From positions 248,001 through 312,000 of the forward strand of contig DHQL01000011.1 in the NCBI GenBank assembly GCA_002408085.1: 64,000 nucleotides of DNA, read 5' to 3'. The notes beneath the pieces are model-generated. The model was given only the letters and a program-made list of their open reading frames with translations, was not told the origin of the DNA and did not search any database. This stretch comes from Spirochaeta sp. UBA5339. Its GTDB lineage: Bacteria; Spirochaetota; Spirochaetia; DSM-2461. A program made the position numbers and the translations under genes. Position 1 is the first letter of the stretch. Each line of letters starts with the position of its first letter. This document shows positions 25,345-33,851 of the stretch, in pieces.

Positions 25345-26871
25345 CTATCTTGATCGCAGGGCGATCTGCATAATTTTTTCCTGTGAAGCCTCATCACGGT
25401 CCAGAACTCCCCGGATCTCCCCTTCGTTCATGACATATATTCTGTCGGCCATACCGATGGCTTCCGGGAGTTCCGATGAGATCATGATGATGCTCTTTCC
25501 CTGGGCCGCAAGGTCATTGAGAATCGTATAGATCTCATACTTGGCCCCCACATCGATTCCTCTGGTGGGTTCATCAACGATAAAGATTTCCGGGTCAGCC
25601 AGAAGACAGCGGCTTAAGACAACCTTCTGCTGGTTTCCGCCGCTCAGGTTACGTACCATCTGCTCAATACCGGGGGTTTTGATGTTCAGACTCTTGCGGT
25701 AGTTCTCTGCTTCAATAATCTCCTGATCCTTGTTAACAACCCCGAAACGGGAGAGTTTGCTCAGGCTGGAGTTTGAAATATTGGTTTTCACATCCTGAAT
25801 AAGAATCAATCCCAGGTCCTTTCTGTCTTCAGAGACATAGCCGAGACCGTTTCTGATGGCCTCCATGGGATTCTTGAAGTCATGCTCCTGACCTCTGATT
25901 TTCAGGGTACCTGTCGAGGCGGAACCGTAGGCTTTGCCGAAAAGGCTCATCATCAGCTCCGTCCGGCCGGCTCCCATGGGTCCGCAAAAGGCAAGGATCT
26001 CCCCTTTTTTCAGGTTAAAACTGACATTGTCCACAACCTTCCTGCTGTGATACTCGGGATGAAAGACGGTCCAGTCCTCAACCTCCATGATTGTCTCGCC
26101 TACCACGGCAGTCTTCTCGGGGAAGCGGTGGGTCATATCCCGGCCGACCATACCCTTGATGATCAGGTCTTCGGTAACCTCAGTCTCCGTCGTATCGTAG
26201 GAGTCAATGGACATTCCGTCCCTGAGGATTGTGATGGTGTCGGCAATCTTCAGGACCTCATTCAACTTGTGGGAGATCATAATGCAGGTGATCCCCTCCT
26301 TCTTCAGCTCAAGGATCAGATCGAGGAGCTTGTCGCTTTCATCGTCATTAAGGGAGGAGGTCGGCTCATCCAATATGAGGAGTTCCACATTTTTGGACAG
26401 GGCCTTGGCTATTTCAACAAGCTGCTGCTTTCCCACACCGAGCTTGCTGACAATGGTTTCGGGATCTTCATCCAGACCTACTCTTTTCAAATAGGGTCTG
26501 GAATCAATAATCAGTCTGTCCCAGTGGATAATCCCGGCTTTTGTCTTGATATGTCCAAGAAATATATTTTCGAAAATGGGAAGATAGGGGCTCAGGGCCA
26601 GCTCCTGATGGATGATGGCGAGCCTGTCCTTCTCACTGTCCTTTACAGTTTTATAGCGGGTTTCCTTACCGTGAAAAATCACCTTTCCCGTATAGGAATC
26701 ATGAGGATAAACACCGCTGACCACGTTCATCAGAGTTGATTTCCCTGCGCCGTTTTCCCCGCACAGGCAGTGTATTTCCCCTTTTTTTACCTTGAAATTT
26801 ACATTATCCAGAGCTTTGACACCGGGAAAGGTTTTTGTCAAATCCTGAACTTCCAGAATATTTGTACTCAC
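25345..26871 (-). CDS. Sugar ABC transporter ATPase (MmsA/XylG type)
   Basis: 508 residues with two ABC domains in one chain, the CUT2 layout. Domain 1: Walker A GENGAGKST (about 38-46), signature LGVGKQQLVEIAKAL, Walker B LLILDEPTSSL. Domain 2: degenerate Walker A GPMGAGRTEL, signature NLSGGNQQKVVLSRCLL, Walker B IFIVDEPTRGID. The weak second P-loop is normal in this family. GTG start. It powers uptake through the neighbouring permease. Confidence 0.92.
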   Translation of the reverse strand: MSTNILEVQDLTKTFPGVKALDNVNFKVKKGEIHCLCGENGAGKSTLMNVVSGVYPHDSYTGKVIFHGKETRYKTVKDSEKDRLAIIHQELALSPYLPIFENIFLGHIKTKAGIIHWDRLIIDSRPYLKRVGLDEDPETIVSKLGVGKQQLVEIAKALSKNVELLILDEPTSSLNDDESDKLLDLILELKKEGITCIMISHKLNEVLKIADTITILRDGMSIDSYDTTETEVTEDLIIKGMVGRDMTHRFPEKTAVVGETIMEVEDWTVFHPEYHSRKVVDNVSFNLKKGEILAFCGPMGAGRTELMMSLFGKAYGSASTGTLKIRGQEHDFKNPMEAIRNGLGYVSEDRKDLGLILIQDVKTNISNSSLSKLSRFGVVNKDQEIIEAENYRKSLNIKTPGIEQMVRNLSGGNQQKVVLSRCLLADPEIFIVDEPTRGIDVGAKYEIYTILNDLAAQGKSIIMISSELPEAIGMADRIYVMNEGEIRGVLDRDEASQEKIMQIALRSR

Positions 26872-26942
26872 TTTTTTGTCCTGACAAAATCCTTCCGGCA
26901 GCTCCCTTTAGAGAACCGCCGGAAAGGTATGAAGAAAGGATG

Positions 26943-26971
26943 AGTCTGCAGAGGAAAACCCTCTGCAGACT
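26943..26971 (-). repeat. Intercistronic stem-loop between binding-protein and ATPase genes
   Basis: AGTCTGCAGAGG / CCTCTGCAGACT, 12-bp perfect stem, 5-base loop, 27 bases after the binding-protein stop. On the transcribed minus strand no T run follows. Such hairpins often protect the abundant binding-protein message from 3' decay and cut downstream expression. Confidence 0.7.
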
Positions 26972-26997
26972 TTTTAATCGGTCAATTAAGAATCTGA

Positions 26998-28095
26998 TTA
27001 TTTCAGATCAGCTTCAGAATAAACTCCGCCGCCGATAAAGACTTCCTTGTAGTTCTCCTGAGTTACCATGATGGGCTCAAGAAGATAGGAGTTTACGGTT
27101 TTCTTTCCAGTGTCATAGGAGGAGGTATCCAGTCTGGCACCGGGGACGTTGGGTGTTTCGCCTTTCAGAAGAGCATCAGCAAGAATAATGGCTGCCTGGG
27201 CGAGTTTTCCAGTGTCTTTATACACGGTCATATACTGTTTTCCGTCGCGGATAAACTTAACGGAACCGACTTCACCATCCTGACCGGATACTACGGGCAG
27301 TTTGTCAACTGTGTCGTATTTTGCATCGGTCATACAGGCTTCGATAATGGCTCTGGCCAGTGTGTCATTGGGAGCAAGTACGGCATCAAGAACAACATCT
27401 TTTGCATCGTTGTTCAGGAGGTTTTCCATTCTGGCTTTAGCGATTTCGGGTCTCCAGTTCTCTGTGGCAATCTTTGTAAAGTTTGCTTTGTCATCAGAGC
27501 TCATGGGAGCGGGACCTACAATAACAAGCTCACCGGCGTCAACATAGGGTCCGAGAACAGACATGGCGCCGTCAAAGAAGAAGTTGGCGTTGTTGTCAGT
27601 GGGAGAACCGGCAAAGAGAGTGATGTATTTGGGACCGCTGGCGTTGTCCATATCCAGACCCTTGATGATTCCTTCACCCTGGAACTGACCGACTTTAAAG
27701 TTGTCAAAGGTGATGTAGTAGTCATAGTCACCGGAATTGGTGATAAGTCTGTCATAGGCAATTACATCGATGTCGTCACGGGCCGCATCAGCAACAACGG
27801 AACCTACACCTTCGTTAACAGATCCGATAATCAGAAGGTCTGCTCCCTTGGTAATAAAGTCCTGAACCTGCTGGTTCTGCTTGCTCTGGTCGGCATCACC
27901 AAAGGTAACTTCGGCGGTGTATCCCATTTTTTCAGCTTCAGACTTAAGAGAGGCACCGTCCTGCTGCCATCTTTCAACATGGGTTTCGGGCATTGCCAGA
28001 CCGATGAACTGGGCACCGGATTCATTCTGTCCGCTGGCGAAGAGACCGGTACAGGTCAGAGAGGCCAGAGCTGCCATCACGAGTAGTTTTTTCAT
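26998..28095 (-). CDS. Multiple-monosaccharide-binding protein (ChvE-like)
   Basis: 365 residues; exported sugar-binding protein of the CUT2 importer. Signal peptide (about 1-21, LFA-SG). Type I periplasmic fold with ADQSKQNQQVQDFITKGADLLIIG, VIAYDRLITNSGDYDYYITFDN, and VSGQDGE near the C-terminus, close to ChvE. Aldohexoses and aldopentoses are usual ligands. SD AAAAGGAG. First gene of the importer operon, with its own promoter region and an inverted repeat upstream. Confidence 0.9.
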   Translation of the reverse strand: MKKLLVMAALASLTCTGLFASGQNESGAQFIGLAMPETHVERWQQDGASLKSEAEKMGYTAEVTFGDADQSKQNQQVQDFITKGADLLIIGSVNEGVGSVVADAARDDIDVIAYDRLITNSGDYDYYITFDNFKVGQFQGEGIIKGLDMDNASGPKYITLFAGSPTDNNANFFFDGAMSVLGPYVDAGELVIVGPAPMSSDDKANFTKIATENWRPEIAKARMENLLNNDAKDVVLDAVLAPNDTLARAIIEACMTDAKYDTVDKLPVVSGQDGEVGSVKFIRDGKQYMTVYKDTGKLAQAAIILADALLKGETPNVPGARLDTSSYDTGKKTVNSYLLEPIMVTQENYKEVFIGGGVYSEADLK

Positions 28096-28117
28096 TACAA
28101 ACTCCTTTTAGTTTTCG

Positions 28118-28140
28118 TTCCCGATGATTAAGTTCGGGAA
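28118..28140. promoter_or_regulatory. Inverted repeat in the leader of the sugar-binding-protein gene
   Basis: TTCCCGA-N9-TCGGGAA. On the minus strand it lies 14 bases downstream of a TATAAT (28159-28154), so in the 5' leader of the importer mRNA. It could be a repressor operator or an mRNA hairpin. The -35 is poor (AGTCAG), as expected for an activator-dependent promoter. Confidence 0.5.
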
Positions 28141-28245
28141 ACTTGTATATAAAATTATATCTACTCTGTTTTTATGCTGACTATAGGATTATTATGCCAA
28201 AGACCGTCTGTCTGGAACCCTGCCGGGGCCGGAATGCCTCCTGTC

Positions 28246-28275
28246 TAGCACAATTCCAACATGAGAATTGTGCTA
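28246..28275 (-). terminator. Stem-loop at the stop codon of the second sugar-binding gene
   Basis: TAGCACAATTC / GAATTGTGCTA, 11-bp perfect stem, 8-base loop. The TAG stop codon (28275-28273) is the first base triplet of the stem. No T run follows, so it marks the operon end or a processing point. Confidence 0.5.
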
Positions 28276-29307
28276 CCGCTCTCTGACGTTTCTGTAGACA
28301 TCTTCATAGGAGTGAAAGCCGTCGGCAATGATGGTTGAATCCATCAGATCTCTTGTTACGGCTACGGGAGTCTCCATATAGAAGGGGATGTCGCGGCTGC
28401 TTCCGTTGGCAATGGTTCTGTCGGGCTCGGGAGTCTCACCCCGACCTATGGCTACGGCAAGATGGGCGGCCCGCTCGGCAAGGGTGGGAATGGATTTATA
28501 GACCGTCATAAGCTGGGTCCCCTCCACTACACGCTGACAGGAGAGAATGTCCGCGTCCTGACCCACGACGGCAACACTGCCTGCCATCTGCCTTTCTGCC
28601 AGAAGCCGGATGGCCGCATCGGCTATCTGATCATTGGCCGCAGAAACAGCATCCACCGAAACCCCGGTATCGAGGAACTCCCCTATTTTCAGAAGGGCTT
28701 CGTCAAAACTCCACTCCTCCAGCCAGATCTCCTGTGCTACAGTTATTTTTCCCTGATCAATGGAGGGTCTGAGAATCTCATAGAGTCCGCGGCTTACCTC
28801 AAAGCTGTTGTTGTCGCGGATGGAACCGTTAACGATCAGATAGTCCCCTTCGGGGACCTCTTCGGTCAGAGCCCTCCCGAAGAGCCTTCCCACCTCACGG
28901 TTGTCGAAGGAGACATATCCATCAATCTCCACATCCATAATCAGGCGGTCATAGGCAAGAACGGAAATGCCCTTGTCCTTGGCTCTCTTGACCACCTCAG
29001 TAAGACTGTACATATCCTGGGGAATAACCACCAGCACATCGATATCCTGTTCAATCAGGTATCGGATCTGCTGAATCTGCTCCTCCGCTTCACCCGGTAC
29101 AATCTGGACATTGATATCCGCCCCAAGCTCTCTGGCAGTGGCAGCAAAGATTTTCAGATCTCTGTTCCATCGTTCCAGAAGATAGGTTTCAGAGACAGAT
29201 GAGAATCCGATCCGGACGTTCCGGGGCTCCCCGGTGTCTTCTTTCCTGGAACATGAAGAACATAGAGTCAGAATACCCAGCAGTAAACAAGCGATCTTAC
29301 GGTTCAT
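28273..29307 (-). CDS. Sugar-binding lipoprotein (XylF/RbsB type)
   Basis: 344 residues. Signal with TLCSSC (Cys about 19), so likely a lipoprotein. Type I periplasmic fold: NVRIGFSSVSETYLLERWNRD, QIRYLIEQDIDVLVVIPQD, VLAYDRLIMDVEIDGYVSFDN, AVVGQDADILSCQRVVEGTQ. Close to the D-xylose-binding branch. It lies between the response regulator and the ChvE-like gene, so the locus has three binding proteins in all. It may feed the same importer or the sensor. Confidence 0.85.
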   Translation of the reverse strand: MNRKIACLLLGILTLCSSCSRKEDTGEPRNVRIGFSSVSETYLLERWNRDLKIFAATARELGADINVQIVPGEAEEQIQQIRYLIEQDIDVLVVIPQDMYSLTEVVKRAKDKGISVLAYDRLIMDVEIDGYVSFDNREVGRLFGRALTEEVPEGDYLIVNGSIRDNNSFEVSRGLYEILRPSIDQGKITVAQEIWLEEWSFDEALLKIGEFLDTGVSVDAVSAANDQIADAAIRLLAERQMAGSVAVVGQDADILSCQRVVEGTQLMTVYKSIPTLAERAAHLAVAIGRGETPEPDRTIANGSSRDIPFYMETPVAVTRDLMDSTIIADGFHSYEDVYRNVRER

Positions 29308-29334
29308 GGTTTTTCCTTTTAGAGAAACATCATA

Positions 29335-30789
29335 TCACACTTCAGAAGGGGACAGTCCTTTATGTTTTCTGAAAATCCGGCTGAAATAGTTCGGATCGGG
29401 GTATCCGGTGGCAAAGGAGATCTCCTTGATGCTGAGATTCCCCTCTTTCAAAAGCTCCAGAGCTCTGTCGGTCCGCAGTTCGTTCAGATGAAAGATAAAA
29501 GTGGTATCCAGGTGCTCCGAAAAGAGCCGGCTCAGGTAGCCGTTGGAAACCCGGCAGGCTTCGGAGACGGTACTCAGCTGCAGAGGCTCGGTGTAGTGGT
29601 CCTGAATATAGGCCAGAGCCTTTTCCAGGGGCTGAGGCAGAGATTCTCCCTTGTCCCTGTCCAGATGCCCCAGCAGACGGTCCAGTCCGCCGGAGATCCA
29701 CCTGTCCCACTCCCCGGGAGAGCTGATTCTCATAATCTCTGCAAGAACGGCGGTTGATTCGGAGACGGATCTGTTCTCTCGGTAGTAGTCCACGGTCTCA
29801 TAGAAGAGGGTAAAGGCTTCCAGCAACTTGATTTTCCCCTGGGCAAAGGGGAAGTTTGAAAAGATATAGTCTCCGAACTGCCTGAAATTGTCTCGAAATC
29901 CGGGTGTGTCCTTCTCCTTTAAAAGGCGGCGCAGTTTCTTCAGCTGTTCCCCCTCCCAGGGAGTTTCCCCCGGACTGCTTTCGAAAGCCTCCAATGCCTC
30001 AAGGTAGGAAGTCCGGAGCCTGTCGGAACCGTAGATTCCTCCGCATCCCAGGATGACCGGTGAATCGGTCCGGCTCTCCCTCTTCCCAAGCTCCTCTCTT
30101 ACCGGGACTTCCGCCTGAAGGGAATCCTGTATTCCCGGAAAGAAGAGCACCAGCTTCCTCCCGATAAGAACAGCCTGGCAGAGGCATCTGTAATTGATCT
30201 GCTTTTTGATTGCCTCGGCATCCTCATTCCAGGGACTGAGAAGAAAGACCGCGCCCCTGCCGCTGCGGCTTCCTCCCAGGGAACAGAGCTCTCTCCCCTC
30301 CTCCGCCGTCAGTTCCTCCCGGCACAGTTTCCTCAGGAGATTTTTCTCCCTCTCCTCCTGCTCCCAGCTCTGCCGGTGAGCCAGTTTCAGGGACTCTTCC
30401 CGCTTTCTCTTTCTCTTGTCCAGAATCTTTTTCAGCTTATCCAGCTCTTCGGTAAAACTTCTTCTGGTGATGGGCTTCACCAGATAGTTTCCCACTCCCA
30501 GGGAGATGGCCTTCTGGGCGATGTCAAAGCGTTCATAGGCGGTGGCCAGGACAAAAAGGGTTTCGGGAAAGATCTCCTTCATCCGTGAGATTGTACTGAT
30601 ACCATCCAGTCCGGGCATCTGCACATCCATAAAAACCACATCCGGTTTCACATGGTCACAGAGCTCTATGGCTTCATACCCGGAACGGGCCGTGCCGCAG
30701 AGGGAGAAAGAACTCTGGTTCTTCTCGAGGATATAGGAAAAACTCTCCAGAACAGGTTCTTCATCATCTACTATCATAATCTGATACAT
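29335..30789 (-). CDS. Response regulator with AraC-type DNA-binding domain (YesN-like)
   Basis: 484 residues. Receiver domain 1-120 with Asp8/Asp9, phospho-acceptor Asp55 (VVFMDVQMPG) and Lys105 (YLVKPI). A middle region of about 250 residues without a clear family. C-terminal AraC double helix-turn-helix (about 385-484: LSTVSEACRVSNGYLSRLFSEH, IKEISFATGYPDPNYFSRIF). It overlaps the kinase gene by 16 bases. Probably activates the sugar importer operon downstream. Confidence 0.92.
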   Translation of the reverse strand: MYQIMIVDDEEPVLESFSYILEKNQSSFSLCGTARSGYEAIELCDHVKPDVVFMDVQMPGLDGISTISRMKEIFPETLFVLATAYERFDIAQKAISLGVGNYLVKPITRRSFTEELDKLKKILDKRKRKREESLKLAHRQSWEQEEREKNLLRKLCREELTAEEGRELCSLGGSRSGRGAVFLLSPWNEDAEAIKKQINYRCLCQAVLIGRKLVLFFPGIQDSLQAEVPVREELGKRESRTDSPVILGCGGIYGSDRLRTSYLEALEAFESSPGETPWEGEQLKKLRRLLKEKDTPGFRDNFRQFGDYIFSNFPFAQGKIKLLEAFTLFYETVDYYRENRSVSESTAVLAEIMRISSPGEWDRWISGGLDRLLGHLDRDKGESLPQPLEKALAYIQDHYTEPLQLSTVSEACRVSNGYLSRLFSEHLDTTFIFHLNELRTDRALELLKEGNLSIKEISFATGYPDPNYFSRIFRKHKGLSPSEV

Positions 30790-32267
30790 GGTTCCTCCTC
30801 TCTGTTAAGGCGTATCCGGATTTCCGTTCCCTCTCCCTCGGCGGTATTGATCTGAATAACACTGCTGTCTCCGGGATAGAAGAAGTAACAGCGCTGGATC
30901 ACATTCTCCAGCCCCATCACCTTGCTTGTTATGCTGTACTCCCCCGTATGTGACTGGAGCAGCTGTTTTACGGTGGACTTGGGGATTCCGCTGCCGTTGT
31001 CCCGGACACTCATAATGATGAACTTCCCTTCTGAATAAACCCGGACATCCACCTTCCCCGTATCAGGAGAGTTTTTAAAGGCGTGAACCACCGAGTTCTC
31101 CACAAGGGGCTGAATCACCATTGAAGGGACCTTGCACTCACCTAAAAGGCTCTCTTCCACATCCAGAGTGAATTCCCTTGTCTTGGGAAAACGGATTCTC
31201 AGGATTTCCAGATAGGAGCTGACGCCGTCAATCTCATGCTTCAGAGGGATAAAAAACTGCTGGTCCTTGAGATTGTGCCGGAAAAGGTTTGCCAGATGAT
31301 CCATAAAGTCGGCTGTCCTGTCGGCTTCCTCCAGTATGGCCAGCTGGACCCCTGTATTCAGTGTATTGAAGAGAAAGTGGGGGTTCATCTGAGCCTGCAT
31401 GGTATAGAGCTCCATCCTTTTCAACATCTGCTCCATCTTCATATTATGAATCTGGGCATTGAGCATCTTCTGCTCAATCTCCTGCTGTTTCTGCTGCTCC
31501 TTAAGGTAGTGATGGATACTCCGTTTCATATGATTGAAGGCTTCGGCCACCATATTTACCTCATATACCGACTTGAGATGCACATCATCGGGGGTGAAAT
31601 CTCCATTGGAGAGTTTTCCCGCAAGGGCCGAGAGCTGCTGCAGAGGACTGGTCAGGCGGTCCACAGAGAGCATTAGCAAAGAGAAGGCGAAGAAGACCCC
31701 CAGCATCAGAAGAAGAAAGTTATTGAGATACATGGATCTGAACAGAGAGATAAAGGACTGGTAATCCTTGATGCTGCTTCTGAAACCTCCCAGACTGGCC
31801 TGATCGATACGGGCATTGATAAGATCATAGAGGTCCTGCATCTTCTCGTATTTCCTGGTGTAGCCGTCAATATTACGGCTCCTCTTCAACTCAATAATCT
31901 CATTGAGATCGTCCAGATAGGCTTCCACAAGAAATGAAATCTCCCTTACGGCCTTCCTGCTCTCGGACCTCGTCCCTCCGGTTGCCTGAGGAAGGGTACT
32001 GCGCAGGTTCTGACTGATGCTCAGCAGCTGTGAGAGAGAAGTGGAGGACCTGCTGGAAAGATATTCAAGGAGCAGGGGCTGAAGGTTGGCCATGGCCGAC
32101 TGAAGCTCCTGAAGCTCCGTTTCTTCTTCAAACTGGCTGTCCACCATGGTCTGAAGCCTTGCGGAAAAGTAGATACTCACAGACAGGCTGAAAAGTGTAA
32201 TCAGTAGACTGAGAAGAAAGTATCTGATGGTCTGACTTTTCAGAGAGTTTCTAGGGGCCATTGGCAT
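30774..32267 (-). CDS. Sensor histidine kinase (YesM/LytS type)
   Basis: 497 residues. TM1 (about 16-36), extracytoplasmic helical region (about 37-175), TM2 (about 177-197), HAMP (about 198-252), coiled coil, then the His_kinase core with QMNPHFLFNTLN (His about 295) and a HATPase domain with IQPLVENSVVHAF and DNGSGIP. It should phosphorylate the neighbouring AraC-type regulator. Its gene overlaps the membrane-anchored binding protein upstream and the regulator downstream, so all three are made together. Confidence 0.92.
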   Translation of the reverse strand: MPMAPRNSLKSQTIRYFLLSLLITLFSLSVSIYFSARLQTMVDSQFEEETELQELQSAMANLQPLLLEYLSSRSSTSLSQLLSISQNLRSTLPQATGGTRSESRKAVREISFLVEAYLDDLNEIIELKRSRNIDGYTRKYEKMQDLYDLINARIDQASLGGFRSSIKDYQSFISLFRSMYLNNFLLLMLGVFFAFSLLMLSVDRLTSPLQQLSALAGKLSNGDFTPDDVHLKSVYEVNMVAEAFNHMKRSIHHYLKEQQKQQEIEQKMLNAQIHNMKMEQMLKRMELYTMQAQMNPHFLFNTLNTGVQLAILEEADRTADFMDHLANLFRHNLKDQQFFIPLKHEIDGVSSYLEILRIRFPKTREFTLDVEESLLGECKVPSMVIQPLVENSVVHAFKNSPDTGKVDVRVYSEGKFIIMSVRDNGSGIPKSTVKQLLQSHTGEYSITSKVMGLENVIQRCYFFYPGDSSVIQINTAEGEGTEIRIRLNREEEPCIRL

Positions 32268-33198
32268 TCTCTCCGGTAAGCACCGAGGCTTCGATGGTCA
32301 CCATATTGGAGGCAGTCCCCTTCCGGGCCGCTTCATAGAGTGTCTCTACCAGTTTCGTTCCAATCTGATAGGAGTTGGGAACCACCGCTCCCTGGATAAC
32401 TCCCTTGCGGATATACTCCCTGATGGCAGGTTCATCTCCAAAACCGATAATATCCACCTGCCCCACCAGGTTCTGATCCACAAGGACCTGAATGGCGGCC
32501 ATGGTGTCATTGGGATCTGTCAGGATCAGTAGATCGAGGTTTCTGTTCTGTCTGAGGAGATTGATGATCTTTGTTTCTCCATCCAGGGGATTGGCATTGG
32601 TTTTGTCATAGTGAATGTTGTACTCCTTTTCGCTTAGCCCCAGCCTGAACCCCAGTTCCAGAGACTCCCTGTCCGCCAGAAGGCCCGGACTCTTGTCGGA
32701 GTATAGGAAGGCAATATCATGAACCTCCCTGTTCAGTTTCAGTACCAGATCCGCCACCTTCCGTCCTACATCGTAGCCGTCTGTACCGACCAGATAGAAT
32801 GGATACTCACTGGGCATCAGGTGCTCAATCAGAACCACCGGCAGCTTCTCACCGGCCAGGATGGAGGTATAGGGAGTCAGTTCGCTCCAGCCGCCGCCGG
32901 GATAGACCGCAACTCCGTCAAACCCGGCCCTTCCGATCTTTTCCAGTTCAATATTGTTATGACTTATCTCGTGAAAGGAGACGGCACAGTCCAGTTCCGC
33001 AGCCGCATCCAGAACCCCCTGCCTAATATTTGAGAAGTAGGGATAATCATTGGATGGGATAAAAATCCCGAACACAAAGGAGACCCCGTCATCTGAGTTC
33101 TCATGAGGAAAGGAACTCATGGTCCTGAAGGAGAGGATCAGCACCATTACAAAGAGAAGGCCGAATATGAGTGTTGTTATCTGAAAGATCCTTTTCAA
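32251..33198 (-). CDS. Membrane-anchored sugar-binding sensor subunit (XylFII-like)
   Basis: 315 residues. One N-terminal hydrophobic anchor (about 5-25) without a lipobox, then a type I periplasmic-binding fold (FVFGIFIPSNDYPYFSNIRQG, YLVGTDGYDVGRKVADLVLK, DIIGFGDEPAIREYIRKGVIQG). The layout matches XylFII of the XylFII-LytS D-xylose sensor of clostridia, where the anchored binding protein presents the sugar to the kinase. It overlaps the kinase gene by 17 bases. Ligand not proven. Confidence 0.8.
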   Translation of the reverse strand: MKRIFQITTLIFGLLFVMVLILSFRTMSSFPHENSDDGVSFVFGIFIPSNDYPYFSNIRQGVLDAAAELDCAVSFHEISHNNIELEKIGRAGFDGVAVYPGGGWSELTPYTSILAGEKLPVVLIEHLMPSEYPFYLVGTDGYDVGRKVADLVLKLNREVHDIAFLYSDKSPGLLADRESLELGFRLGLSEKEYNIHYDKTNANPLDGETKIINLLRQNRNLDLLILTDPNDTMAAIQVLVDQNLVGQVDIIGFGDEPAIREYIRKGVIQGAVVPNSYQIGTKLVETLYEAARKGTASNMVTIEASVLTGENANGP

Positions 33199-33369
33199 AA
33201 AGTATCAAGTCCTCCGGGAAAACCAAATCCCAATATCTCCGACTAAAGGGGGCACTGATTATGGTAAAACAGGAATTCGGAATTAACAATGGAAAACTTG
33301 TTCTCTAAAACTCCCGGAAGACTGAAATGGAATTTAGAAATAGCCGACAATTACTGGAAAGGATGGACA

Positions 33370-33798
33370 ATGATAATCAGAGAAGTAATTCCCGATGATG
33401 CTGATGATATTGCAAGACTCTCACAGCAGTTGGGCTACAAATGCTCCGGCCGGGACACAAGTCGGAGGCTGAAAGATCTGATGAAATCAGAATATGACCG
33501 GATTTTTGCTGCTGTTGACGGAGACAGGATTCAGGGTTATATACACGTAAATATTCACAGATATCTCTACTTTGATTCCCTTCTGAATATTATGGGAATC
33601 GTTGTGGATAAAGATGCCAGGGACAGGGGTATAGGCACCCGGCTGCTGGCCAGGGCCGAGGAGTTCGGCCGGTCCGCCGGATGCAGCGGAATCCGGGCAA
33701 ACTCAGGATCGGACCGGCTGAACGCCCATGAGTTCTATCGGAAAAGAGGATTCAATTCCGAAAAAGATCAGAAGCGTTTTGTTAAACCTTTCCATTAA
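33370..33798 (+). CDS. GNAT N-acetyltransferase
   Basis: 142 residues: IIREVIPDDADDIARLSQQLGY, then the acetyl-CoA motif MGIVVDKDARDRGIGTRLLARAEEF (about 77-101), and NAHEFYRKRGFN near the end. ATG at 33370 is chosen (AAAGGA upstream). An earlier ATG at 33289 would add 27 residues outside the fold. Convergent with the GH3 gene. Substrate unknown. Confidence 0.82.
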   Translation: MIIREVIPDDADDIARLSQQLGYKCSGRDTSRRLKDLMKSEYDRIFAAVDGDRIQGYIHVNIHRYLYFDSLLNIMGIVVDKDARDRGIGTRLLARAEEFGRSAGCSGIRANSGSDRLNAHEFYRKRGFNSEKDQKRFVKPFH

Positions 33799-33805
33799 AC
33801 CAGCT

Positions 33806-33843
33806 CAGGCGGCAGCCCCTTTAAGATTAGGGATCGCCGCCTG
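33806..33843. terminator. Bidirectional hairpin between convergent genes
   Basis: CAGGCGGC / GCCGCCTG, 8-bp stem with a CCCT/AGGG inner pairing. It lies between the GNAT and GH3 stops and can serve both. T runs are short. Confidence 0.6.
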
Positions 33844-33851
33844 TTAATAAT

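Noticed and set aside
24455..25531. 358-codon plus-strand frame over the sugar permease gene
   Set aside because: His/Asn/Gln-rich product with no family, opposite a clear permease and ATPase.
26943..26971. Terminator between the binding-protein and ATPase genes
   Set aside because: The T run is on the plus strand only; on the transcribed minus strand none follows, so it is called an intercistronic stem-loop.
28096..28272. Riboswitch in the sugar-binding-protein leader
   Set aside because: Only one simple inverted repeat is present; no known aptamer core was recognised.
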